7,379 bases of DNA from Oscillospiraceae bacterium (GTDB lineage: Bacteria > Bacillota > Clostridia > Oscillospirales > Oscillospiraceae): NCBI GenBank assembly GCA_902767395.1, contig CACXHI010000128.1, positions 1 to 7,379 of the forward strand, given 5' to 3'. Each line of letters starts with the position of its first letter. Position 1 is the first letter of the stretch. Shown piece after piece: positions 1 through 4,977 of the stretch. A program made the position numbers and the translations under genes. The notes below the pieces were generated by a model. That model worked only from the letters and a program-made list of their open reading frames with translations, made no database searches and was not told the origin of the DNA.

Positions 1-803
1 GCGGAGGTGACGCCGGAGTTGGTGGTCAGGCAGAGGTAGGAGCAGTTGGCGCGGGAGGTGTAGTCGCTGTTGTAGCCGGAGTAGTCGGTCGTGCCGTGGG
101 AGTCGAAGATCACGAGCGCGCAATCCTCGATGGTCTTGGCAATGTTGTCAACCGTCGCGTTGTACATGGTGTACCGCATTCCGGTGCCGCCGGTGGCAGT
201 GTAGAGTTCCTGCCACATGCTCTTATAAGAAGGAGAGTAGTTGAGGAAGGAGCTGTCGGAGTAGTTGGAGCTGGAATCATAGTAGGGCTGGATCAGGCCG
301 ATCTTGGTGGAACTGGGGCTGCCGCCGTTCAACTCAGCAACGTCGTTCCGCATTGCCTCGGCTTCTGCCTCAGCAGCGGCAATCTGTTCCGCCGTGGGGA
401 CGTTGTCGGTATTGTGAAGCTTGGCTTCCATTCTGGGGTCGTAGCAGCAGGGCATTCCGGTTGTCGTCTCCCAGACAAGGAAGTTGCCGTTCTTCTGAAG
501 AGAACCACGAACGTAAGTCTCGGAGCTTTCGATGGCTTTGACGACCTGAGGAACAATGGAGATGTAGTCCTTCTCAGTCATCTTTCCAATGCCGCCCATT
601 TTTGTTGCGGCGTTTGCTTTGACTGCTTCAATTTTTGCAAATACGTCGTTTTCCAGGATTTCGTTGTCAGCCTCAGTAAAGGGGCGGTCCATGTTCGCTT
701 TTCCGGACATCCGCGAACCGGCAGCAAAAGCGGAAGGCATCACGCTCAGCACCAGGGCGAGGACGAGCAGGATCGCGAAGATGCGTTTAAACTGCTTGCT
801 CAT
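1..803 (-). CDS. Secreted protein, possible clan CD cysteine peptidase-like (3' end outside window)
   Basis: The frame is open for 267 codons from the ATG at 803-801 to the left edge, so the C-terminus is missing. The start has an AGGAG ribosome binding site about 9 nt upstream. Residues 1-27 form a Sec signal peptide: basic MSKQFKR, a hydrophobic core at about 8-22, and a cleavage site after AFA, so export is well supported. Residues 45-160 look helical and charged, with an Ala/Glu-rich stretch at 141-150. From about 167 the pattern resembles an alpha/beta fold: strand KIGLIQPYYDSS, then a helix, then strand ALVIFDSHGTTDY at 229-241. A hydrophobic strand ending in His-Gly (H236, G237) is the first half of the catalytic dyad in clan CD peptidases (C11, C14, C25). 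The Cys half would lie past the edge, about where NCSYLCLTTNSG begins. The peptidase assignment is inference; a non-catalytic extracellular protein is possible. The gene is transcribed alone, away from the tRNA. Confidence 0.85.
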   Translation of the reverse strand, partial: MSKQFKRIFAILLVLALVLSVMPSAFAAGSRMSGKANMDRPFTEADNEILENDVFAKIEAVKANAATKMGGIGKMTEKDYISIVPQVVKAIESSETYVRGSLQKNGNFLVWETTTGMPCCYDPRMEAKLHNTDNVPTAEQIAAAEAEAEAMRNDVAELNGGSPSSTKIGLIQPYYDSSSNYSDSSFLNYSPSYKSMWQELYTATGGTGMRYTMYNATVDNIAKTIEDCALVIFDSHGTTDYSGYNSDYTSRANCSYLCLTTNSGVTS

Positions 804-885
804 TGTTTGGTTCTCCTTTTTAAGAATTTTTTAATGAAGTTGATAGGGGAGCCACAAACACCCCCTTTTAACTTCTTATGTCAAG

Positions 886-914
886 ACTATAGCACAATTT
901 TTTCCATTTGTATA
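886..914 (-). promoter_or_regulatory. Sigma-A-type promoter of the secreted-protein gene
   Basis: On the minus strand, TATACA (914-909) and an extended -10 TGC-TATAGT (hexamer 891-886) are separated by 17 nt. Transcription would start near 879 and leave a leader of about 75 nt before the ATG at 803. The -10 is good (5/6 plus TG extension) and the -35 moderate (4/6). Confidence 0.55.
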
Positions 915-1159
915 GTATTTTCTTGCGATTTTTCACGCGCGAATTGTAAATTTTTGGATGTCGTATTTTGTTTATTATCCACAATTTAGCATTTTATCTT
1001 GTATATACGTAATTTTTCTGCATATTTCCAGCGAAAAATTATTTTTTTCCGCTTTGATGGACTGAGATTAGATTCTGTATATTCGGATATATACACTGCA
1101 AGATCGTGCGCCACTCCCCTTCCCATTTTTGCCCCTTTCGCAATTTCTAAATTTTCCTA
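915..1159. other. AT-rich intergenic region without a gene
   Basis: Together with 804-914 this is a gap of over 350 nt with no supportable coding frame. It is rich in T and A runs. The only structure I see is an inverted repeat at 1076-1095 (TGTATAT, 6-nt spacer, ATATACA), which could be a regulator site but has no clear promoter next to it. It separates the minus-strand secreted-protein gene from the plus-strand tRNA unit. Confidence 0.6.
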
Positions 1160-1188
1160 TTGACGAAAGCAAAAAAATGTGATAGAAT
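1160..1188 (+). promoter_or_regulatory. Sigma-A promoter of the tRNA-Thr transcript
   Basis: TTGACG at 1160-1165 and TAGAAT at 1183-1188 are separated by exactly 17 nt (5/6 matches each). Transcription would start near 1195, about 130 nt upstream of the mature tRNA 5' end. Confidence 0.8.
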
Positions 1189-1194
1189 GAAAAG

Positions 1195-1324
1195 GCTGAG
1201 AACAGAGGCATTTATCACTCCCTTGTGCAGACGTGCGATTGGCCCCGTGTGCATAGCAGCACGTAAGCGCGATACGTTTCTGTTGGCCGCCGTCCCCGAT
1301 TTCTTTCGGAGGCAGTGATTTCCC
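1195..1324 (+). ncRNA. Structured leader of the tRNA transcript (unknown RNA candidate)
   Basis: There is no ATG-led frame and no terminator between the promoter and the tRNA, so this segment should be co-transcribed and freed by RNase P cleavage at 1325. Nested complementary arms are visible: AACAGA 1201-1206 with TCTGTT 1279-1284, and inside it ACGTGC 1231-1236 with GCACGT 1259-1264. A further pair, ATCACT 1214-1219 with AGTGAT 1314-1319, crosses the outer stem, so it would be either a pseudoknot or an alternative fold. I found no T-box motif and cannot match it to 6S, SRP or another known RNA. It may simply be a long pre-tRNA leader. Confidence 0.3.
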
Positions 1325-1400
1325 GCTACTGTGGCTCAGTCGGTAGAGCAGCTGATTCGTAATCAGCAGGTCGCCGGTTCAAGTCCGGCCAGTAGCTCCA
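1325..1400 (+). tRNA. tRNA-Thr (anticodon CGT)
   Basis: The cloverleaf is complete. The acceptor stem is GCTACTG (1325-1331) with CAGTAGC (1390-1396). The D stem is GCTC/GAGC. The anticodon stem is GCTGA/TCAGC around the loop TTCGTAA (1356-1362), giving anticodon CGT at 1358-1360, which reads ACG (Thr). The T stem is GCCGG/CCGGC around TTCAAGT. The discriminator is T, as in other Firmicutes tRNA-Thr, and CCA (1398-1400) is encoded. All stems are perfectly paired. Confidence 0.97.
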
Positions 1401-1403
1401 CTG

Positions 1404-1440
1404 ACACCCGGTTTTCGTCAGAAAATCGGGTGTTTTGCTT
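1404..1440 (+). terminator. Rho-independent terminator of the tRNA unit
   Basis: A 13-bp stem (1404-1416 with 1421-1433, one G-U pair) closes a GTCA loop and is followed by TTTGCTT. It begins 3 nt after the CCA end of tRNA-Thr. Confidence 0.9.
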
Positions 1441-1470
1441 TCAAAAACGGCCCGAAAAGCTGCATTTCTT

Positions 1471-1510
1471 CCCCAGTTTTGCCTCAAGACTGTTTGGGTC
1501 AAAATTGGGG
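1471..1510. repeat. Imperfect inverted repeat between convergent terminators
   Basis: CCCCAGTTTTG (1471-1481) and CAAAATTGGGG (1500-1510) pair over 11 positions with one G-U. The spacer is 18 nt and no T-run follows. It lies in the gap between the tRNA terminator and the flippase terminator. Function is unknown and it could be chance. Confidence 0.35.
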
Positions 1511-1533
1511 GGCGAGCGCCTGACCTAAACACC

Positions 1534-1591
1534 AAAAAACAGCAGGAACCGCCGGAGACTGTCAAAGACATTTTCCGTCGGCTCCGCTGTT
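1534..1591 (-). terminator. Rho-independent terminator of the flippase gene
   Basis: Read on the minus strand, arms AACAGC (1586-1591) and GCTGTT (1538-1543) extend inward as GGA/TCC, CCG/CGG and CGGA/TCCG with small mismatches. Six T residues follow (A-run 1534-1539 on the plus strand). It lies about 65 nt past the stop codon of the minus-strand flippase gene. Confidence 0.75.
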
Positions 1592-1625
1592 ATTCCAACT
1601 CTGTTGCATAAAAAGCCCGACACGT

Positions 1626-1663
1626 TTACTTATTATTACTTATTACCTGTTACTTGTTACTTG
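1626..1663. repeat. Degenerate heptamer tandem repeat overlapping the flippase stop codon
   Basis: Plus-strand units run TTACTTA, TTA, TTACTTA, TTACCTG, TTACTTG, TTACTTG, all variants of TTACYTR. The last unit (1657-1663) contains the gene's stop codon (TTA at 1657-1659, TAA on the minus strand) and its final Lys codon. The repeat therefore sets the C-terminus of the protein. Confidence 0.75.
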
Positions 1664-2952
1664 CACAGCTCCGGGTCTTCCACAACGATCAGCAGCCGCC
1701 GCAGGCTCAGGAAGAAGTTGACAAGATGCGACAGGCAGTAGGTGAAGAAGTAGCCCGCGATGCCGAACTGCGGCAGCAGGAGCCAGAGGCCCAGCACGTC
1801 GATGACGTTGGTGAAGCTGTTGTAGCGCACCAGATGGAGCTGTTGGCCCATGCCCTTTTGCACGCCGTCCACCACCGCGTCGAGATAGAGGAACAGCACC
1901 ATCGGCGCAAAGATTCGCAGATAGCGCCCGGCCTGCTCGCTGTGATACAGCAGCCGTCCCAGCAATCCGCCCCCCACCCAGAGCGCCGTGCCGATCCCCA
2001 GCGCGTAGAGCGCCGTGAGCAACAGGCTCTTTTTGACCAGCCGCCGCAGCCGCAGGTGGTCTTTTTGTTCCAGCAGGCGGGCCAGCTCCGAGACCAGCAG
2101 CTCGCACAGGGCGAACAGAAGCTCCGACGGGAACCACAGCACCGGGAACACCATTCCGGAAACCGTGCCGTAGGCCGCCAGCGCCGTGCTGCGCGAGCCG
2201 TGCTTTTCCAGCCCGTAGGGGATCAGAAACTGCTCCACAGCGCCCAGCCCGGCGCGGAGGGCGTCGTTGACGCCCAGCGGAAGCGCTCTGCCCGCCACAG
2301 GCGGCAGCGCCCCACGCCGGGGCAGACTGCGGCACAGCCGGAAATACAGCAGCAGAAACGAAAACGCGCCCGCCCCGTAGCTGCCGGCCACCACCGCGCC
2401 GCAGACCAGCGCAGGATCGTCACCCGCCGCAGTCAAAAGCAGAAGCGTGAGTCCGGCGCTGAACAGCCGCTCGCACAGCTCCACGCCGACCAGCTCCTTC
2501 ACCCGGCCGCAGGCGGTGAAGCAGGCGCGCAGCACCCCGGTCAGAATGGGGAGCGGCAGGAGGACGCCGAGGGTTCGCAGGGCCAGCGCCGTGCGCGGCT
2601 CCCGGAGCAGCACGCGGCTCAGGGGCCCCGCCATAAGTACCAGCGCCGCGCCGACGGCGGCGCTGGCAGCCAGTCCGTAGCGCAGGCAGGCGGCAAGCGC
2701 GCCCGCGACGGCGCCGCGATCCCGCCGTCCCCATGCCTTTGCAGTCAACTGGAGGGCCGCGACCCGCACGCCCGCCGCGCCGAGCGTCCCGGCAAAGCCG
2801 CCCACGGTCAGCACAAGCTGCATCAGTCCCATGCCCTCCGCGCCGACCCGCTTGGCCAGCACCGTCTGGAACCAAACGCCCAGAGCCCGGAGCGCCAGTC
2901 CGCTCAGCGTCAGAAGCAGGGTTGCGCGCACCAGCGTCCGTCCTTTTCCCAT
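1657..2952 (-). CDS. MOP-superfamily (SpoVB/PST-type) lipid-linked oligosaccharide flippase
   Basis: This encodes 431 residues with many hydrophobic segments separated by short Arg-rich loops, as expected of a polytopic membrane protein with about 12 helices. The N-terminus (residues 10-50, with AKRVGAEGMGLMQLV) and the region around 260-295 (YGTVSGMVFP, WFPSELLFALCELLVSEL) fit the SpoVB/MurJ-like branch of the MOP exporter family. These proteins move lipid-linked glycan precursors across the membrane, and SpoVB itself acts in spore cortex assembly. It is shorter than classical SpoVB (about 520 residues), so a direct SpoVB role is not certain. I place the start at 2952 (MGKGRTLVRA) because a GGTG-containing ribosome binding site precedes it and the first transmembrane segment follows at once. 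The frame is open upstream to 3102, but those 50 codons look non-membrane and would overlap the trxA promoter. No clear promoter is visible. The gene is divergent from trxA. Confidence 0.88.
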   Translation of the reverse strand: MGKGRTLVRATLLLTLSGLALRALGVWFQTVLAKRVGAEGMGLMQLVLTVGGFAGTLGAAGVRVAALQLTAKAWGRRDRGAVAGALAACLRYGLAASAAVGAALVLMAGPLSRVLLREPRTALALRTLGVLLPLPILTGVLRACFTACGRVKELVGVELCERLFSAGLTLLLLTAAGDDPALVCGAVVAGSYGAGAFSFLLLYFRLCRSLPRRGALPPVAGRALPLGVNDALRAGLGAVEQFLIPYGLEKHGSRSTALAAYGTVSGMVFPVLWFPSELLFALCELLVSELARLLEQKDHLRLRRLVKKSLLLTALYALGIGTALWVGGGLLGRLLYHSEQAGRYLRIFAPMVLFLYLDAVVDGVQKGMGQQLHLVRYNSFTNVIDVLGLWLLLPQFGIAGYFFTYCLSHLVNFFLSLRRLLIVVEDPELCK

Positions 2953-3029
2953 TCCCTCACCCCCGCAGGAGTATATGCCGCCGGGAAAGCGGGTAGAATG
3001 CAGACGGGAGCGGGATTGCCCGGAGATCC

Positions 3030-3043
3030 TGCAAACGTTTGCA
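3030..3043. promoter_or_regulatory. LacI/GalR-family-type operator palindrome (CcpA cre-like)
   Basis: TGCAAACGTTTGCA is a perfect 14-bp palindrome with the central CG typical of LacI-family operators. It matches the cre backbone TGnnAnCGnTnnCA but has C/G where the strict CcpA consensus prefers A/T, and its core also equals that of enterobacterial PurR boxes. It lies 20 nt upstream of the trxA -35 box and 77 nt before the flippase start, so it could act on either gene. Catabolite control by CcpA is the most plausible reading in a Firmicute. Confidence 0.6.
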
Positions 3044-3063
3044 ATTCGTTTACACTTTACCGC

Positions 3064-3091
3064 TTGATAAAATGAGAAAATCTGGTATAAT
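3064..3091 (+). promoter_or_regulatory. Sigma-A promoter of trxA
   Basis: TTGATA at 3064-3069 and TATAAT at 3086-3091 are spaced by 16 nt, with a TGG extension before the -10. Transcription should start near 3098, followed by AAGGAGG at 3112-3118, 8 nt ahead of the trxA ATG. Confidence 0.85.
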
Positions 3092-3108
3092 TTTGATATC
3101 AATCAAAA
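3091..3108. promoter_or_regulatory. Inverted repeat over the trxA transcription start (operator candidate)
   Basis: TTTTGAT (3091-3097) and ATCAAAA (3102-3108) form a perfect 7-4-7 inverted repeat starting at the last base of the -10 box, with TGATATCA at its centre. A repressor bound here would block trxA initiation. The 7-4-7 layout is that of Rex sites, but the sequence does not match the Rex consensus. The regulator is unknown. Confidence 0.4.
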
Positions 3109-3126
3109 AACAAGGAGGATCCCGTC

Positions 3127-3435
3127 ATGGCGATTCAGGAAATTAACAACGCAGAATTTGAGGAAGTCGTCCTCAAGTCCGACAAGCCCGTTCTGGTGGA
3201 CTTCAACGCGACCTGGTGCGGTCCCTGCCGGATGCTCAAGCCCGTGCTCGAGGAGATTGCCGACGAGCGTGCCGACGTGAAGGTTGTCGGCATCGACGTG
3301 GATGAGAACCGCGATCTGGCGGGCGAATACGGCGTGTTCTCCATTCCCTGCCTGGTCCTGTTCAAGGACGGCGCGGAGGCGGACCGCAGCGTGGGACTGG
3401 TCCCCAAGGAGCAGGTGCTGGCGCTGCTGGGATAA
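3127..3435 (+). CDS. trxA: Thioredoxin
   Basis: The product is 102 residues, the normal length for a stand-alone cytosolic thioredoxin. The redox motif WCGPC is at 30-34 (C31, C34) within the conserved VDFNATWCGPCRMLKP. The buried Asp is D25, and the cis-proline loop is SIPC at 72-75 (P74), followed by LVLFKDG. It reduces protein disulfides and supplies electrons to reductases, and is itself recharged by the thioredoxin reductase encoded 64 nt downstream. Cys75 directly after the cis-proline, where many thioredoxins carry Thr, puts a third thiol next to the active site. The start is set by an ideal AAGGAGG site 8 nt upstream and a sigma-A promoter. Control probably involves the palindromes at 3030-3043 and 3091-3108. 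The fold and role are beyond reasonable doubt. Confidence 0.97.
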   Translation: MAIQEINNAEFEEVVLKSDKPVLVDFNATWCGPCRMLKPVLEEIADERADVKVVGIDVDENRDLAGEYGVFSIPCLVLFKDGAEADRSVGLVPKEQVLALLG

Positions 3436-3442
3436 GGAAAAT

Positions 3443-3480
3443 GAAAAATGAAGTATGCAGTTCTGCATACTTCATTTTTC
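3443..3480 (+). terminator. Perfect 18-bp palindrome between trxA and trxB (terminator or attenuator)
   Basis: GAAAAATGAAGTATGCAG (3443-3460), a TT centre and the exact reverse complement (3463-3480) form a long AT-rich hairpin ending in TTTTTC. It starts 8 nt after the trxA stop and ends 19 nt before the trxB ATG. It could terminate part of the transcripts, protect the trxA message, or be an inserted dispersed palindrome. No separate promoter for trxB is visible, so read-through is expected. Confidence 0.6.
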
Positions 3481-3499
3481 GGAAACTGGGAGGAACACT

Positions 3500-4411
3500 A
3501 TGAATCAATTTGATCTCATTGTGGTCGGCGCCGGTCCTGCCGGGCTGACTGCCGCCATTTATGCCCGCAGAGCCTCCAAGACTGTGCTGGTGCTGGAGGC
3601 GAAGGCATGGGGCGGTCAGATCATCAACACCCCTGATATTGAGAACTATCCCGTGGTTGCCCATATCTCCGGCGTGGACTTCGCCAACGACCTCTATCGG
3701 CAGGCCACGGCCCTCGGCGCGGAGGTGCGGCTGGAAAAGGTTGTTTCGGTGCAGGCGCAGGGACAGACCAAGCGCGTGCAAACGACAAAGAACGAATACG
3801 AGGCCGGGGCCGTCATTCTGGCGACCGGCTCCGAGAACCGCAAGCTCGGCGTGGAGCGGGAGCAGGCGCTTGTCGGGCGCGGCGTCTCCTACTGCGCCAC
3901 CTGCGACGGCAACTTCTTCCGCAAGCGGGACGTGGCTGTTGTGGGCGGCGGCAATACCGCGCTCGAGGATGCCCTCTATCTGGCGGACATCGTGAACAAG
4001 GTCTATCTGATCCACCGCCGCGACAGCTTCCGGGGCGAGGAATCCACCGTGGCCCGCCTGCGCGGGAAGCAGAACGTGGAGTTCGTCTACAACGCCAACG
4101 TCACCGCCCTGCTGGGCGAGAAGCGCCTGACCGGCGTAGAGGTCACCGACAAGCTGACCGGGGAGAAGCGCACGCTTGCAATCGACGGGCTGTTCGTCGC
4201 CGTCGGCCGCATCCCGGAGAATGAGAGCTTCCGCGCGCTGATCGACGTAGACGAGGCAGGCTATGCCGTGGCGGGGGAAAACTGCCGTACCCGCGTGCCC
4301 GGCATCTTCGTGGCGGGCGACAACCGGACCAAGGAGGTCCGCCAGCTGGTCACCGCCGCCGCCGACGGCGCGGTTGCCGCCACGGAAGCGGTCAAGTATC
4401 TGAACGCATGA
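3500..4411 (+). CDS. trxB: Thioredoxin reductase (NADPH, low-molecular-weight flavoprotein)
   Basis: The product is 303 residues, the usual size for bacterial TrxB. An N-terminal FAD-binding Rossmann motif GAGPAG is at 10-15, followed by WGGQIINTPDIENYP at 37-51. The NADPH domain contains the redox-active CATC (C132, C135), GGGNTALEDALYL at 149-161, and HRRDSFR at 172-178, whose arginines are those that recognise the NADPH 2'-phosphate. The C-terminal FAD segment GIFVAGDNRTKEVRQ is at 268-282. It transfers electrons from NADPH through FAD and the CATC disulfide to thioredoxin, most likely the TrxA encoded just upstream. The start is set by GGGAGG about 5 nt before the ATG at 3500; extending to the in-frame ATG at 3455 would translate half of the intergenic palindrome. 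The stop overlaps the next gene's start as ATGA. Confidence 0.97.
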   Translation: MNQFDLIVVGAGPAGLTAAIYARRASKTVLVLEAKAWGGQIINTPDIENYPVVAHISGVDFANDLYRQATALGAEVRLEKVVSVQAQGQTKRVQTTKNEYEAGAVILATGSENRKLGVEREQALVGRGVSYCATCDGNFFRKRDVAVVGGGNTALEDALYLADIVNKVYLIHRRDSFRGEESTVARLRGKQNVEFVYNANVTALLGEKRLTGVEVTDKLTGEKRTLAIDGLFVAVGRIPENESFRALIDVDEAGYAVAGENCRTRVPGIFVAGDNRTKEVRQLVTAAADGAVAATEAVKYLNA

Positions 4412-4899
4412 GTCAGACGGAGGCAGGGGCAAAAATGCGCGCCCTCGCCGCCCTGCGGTTTTGCACCCTGCGAAGCTGCCCCGAACGCAAGGCACAGGCC
4501 GCGCACTGGTTCCACAGCAAATGGCGGGTGCCGGAGCAGGCCTATCTGGACTGCATGGACGCCTACCTCTCAGACGAGACGGAATACGGCTGGTATCTCT
4601 GTCTGGACGGGGATCGGATCGTCGGCGGGATGGGCGTGATTGCAAACGATTTCCACCCGCGCAAGGACTTGACGCCCAACGTCTGTGCGGTCTATACCGA
4701 AGAGGACTGGCGCGGCCTCGGCATTGCCGGACACCTGCTCCGCCTTGTGGCGGAGGATCTGCGGGCAAAGGGGATCGACACTCTCTATCTGCTGACCGAC
4801 CACACCGGCTTCTATGAGCGGTACGGCTGGGAATTCCTGTGTACGGTGCAGGCGGACGGCGAAGCCACGCCGAGCCGGATGTACGTCCACCGCGCTTGA
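4408..4899 (+). CDS. GNAT-family N-acetyltransferase
   Basis: The product is 163 residues, a single GNAT domain. The acetyl-CoA pyrophosphate-binding motif A is RGLGIA at 102-107, in the context VYTEEDWRGLGIAGHLL, following the strand at 92-96. The C-terminal FYERYGWEF at 135-143 is the usual GNAT motif B. An N-terminal HWFHSKWRVPEQAY at 33-46 probably helps shape the acceptor site. The substrate cannot be told from sequence: an amino acid, polyamine, antibiotic or protein N-terminus are all possible. The ATG at 4408 overlaps the trxB stop as ATGA, which indicates translational coupling; an in-frame ATG at 4435 is an alternative start and the first nine residues carry no motif. Its place in the trx operon is probably organisational, and I see no evidence of a redox role. 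Confidence 0.9.
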   Translation: MSQTEAGAKMRALAALRFCTLRSCPERKAQAAHWFHSKWRVPEQAYLDCMDAYLSDETEYGWYLCLDGDRIVGGMGVIANDFHPRKDLTPNVCAVYTEEDWRGLGIAGHLLRLVAEDLRAKGIDTLYLLTDHTGFYERYGWEFLCTVQADGEATPSRMYVHRA

Positions 4900-4923
4900 G
4901 CCCTTTCTGTTCCATATCGTCAT

Positions 4924-4973
4924 ATCCCTCCGTGGTTTGCCATAGACTTTGGCAGAATGAAACCCGGAGGGAT
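4924..4973 (+). promoter_or_regulatory. Leader hairpin masking the dacF ribosome binding site
   Basis: ATCCCTCCG (4924-4932) is the exact complement of CGGAGGGAT (4965-4973), which contains the dacF Shine-Dalgarno GGAGG (4966-4970). The stem continues inward as GGTTT/AAACC (4934-4938 with 4960-4964) and GCCA/TGGC (4939-4942 with 4950-4953), interrupted only by a one-base and a six-base bulge, around a 7-nt loop. The folded mRNA would hide the initiation site until it is opened by a ribosome or by a ligand or protein. The fold is read by eye and no energy was computed. Confidence 0.5.
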
Positions 4974-4977
4974 TGCT

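Noticed and set aside
96..989. 297-codon plus-strand frame over the secreted-protein gene
   Set aside because: The minus strand has a signal peptide, a good ribosome binding site and a promoter; the plus-strand frame runs through that promoter and into AT-rich spacer.
1195..1324. T-box riboswitch or 6S RNA ahead of the tRNA
   Set aside because: No T-box core motif or terminator/antiterminator pair is seen, and the length and pairing do not let me call 6S RNA.
2970..2998. Minus-strand promoter for the flippase gene (TATACT at 2975-2970)
   Set aside because: The -35 region matches only 2 of 6 bases and the start would lie barely 10 nt before the ATG.
1654..3075. 473-codon open frame on the plus strand opposite the flippase gene
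   Set aside because: Its product is a low-complexity Gln/Arg/His/Ala-rich sequence with no domain; the opposite strand encodes a coherent membrane protein. It is a by-product of GC-rich codon bias.
3362..4915. 517-codon open frame on the minus strand across trxB and the GNAT gene
   Set aside because: trxB and the GNAT protein have all family motifs on the plus strand; the antisense product is biased in composition and has no ribosome binding site.
4920..4947. Sporulation sigma-G-like promoter before dacF (TCATA, then CATAGAC)
   Set aside because: The match is partial and the boxes lie within the masking hairpin; with no trained matrix I cannot separate it from chance.
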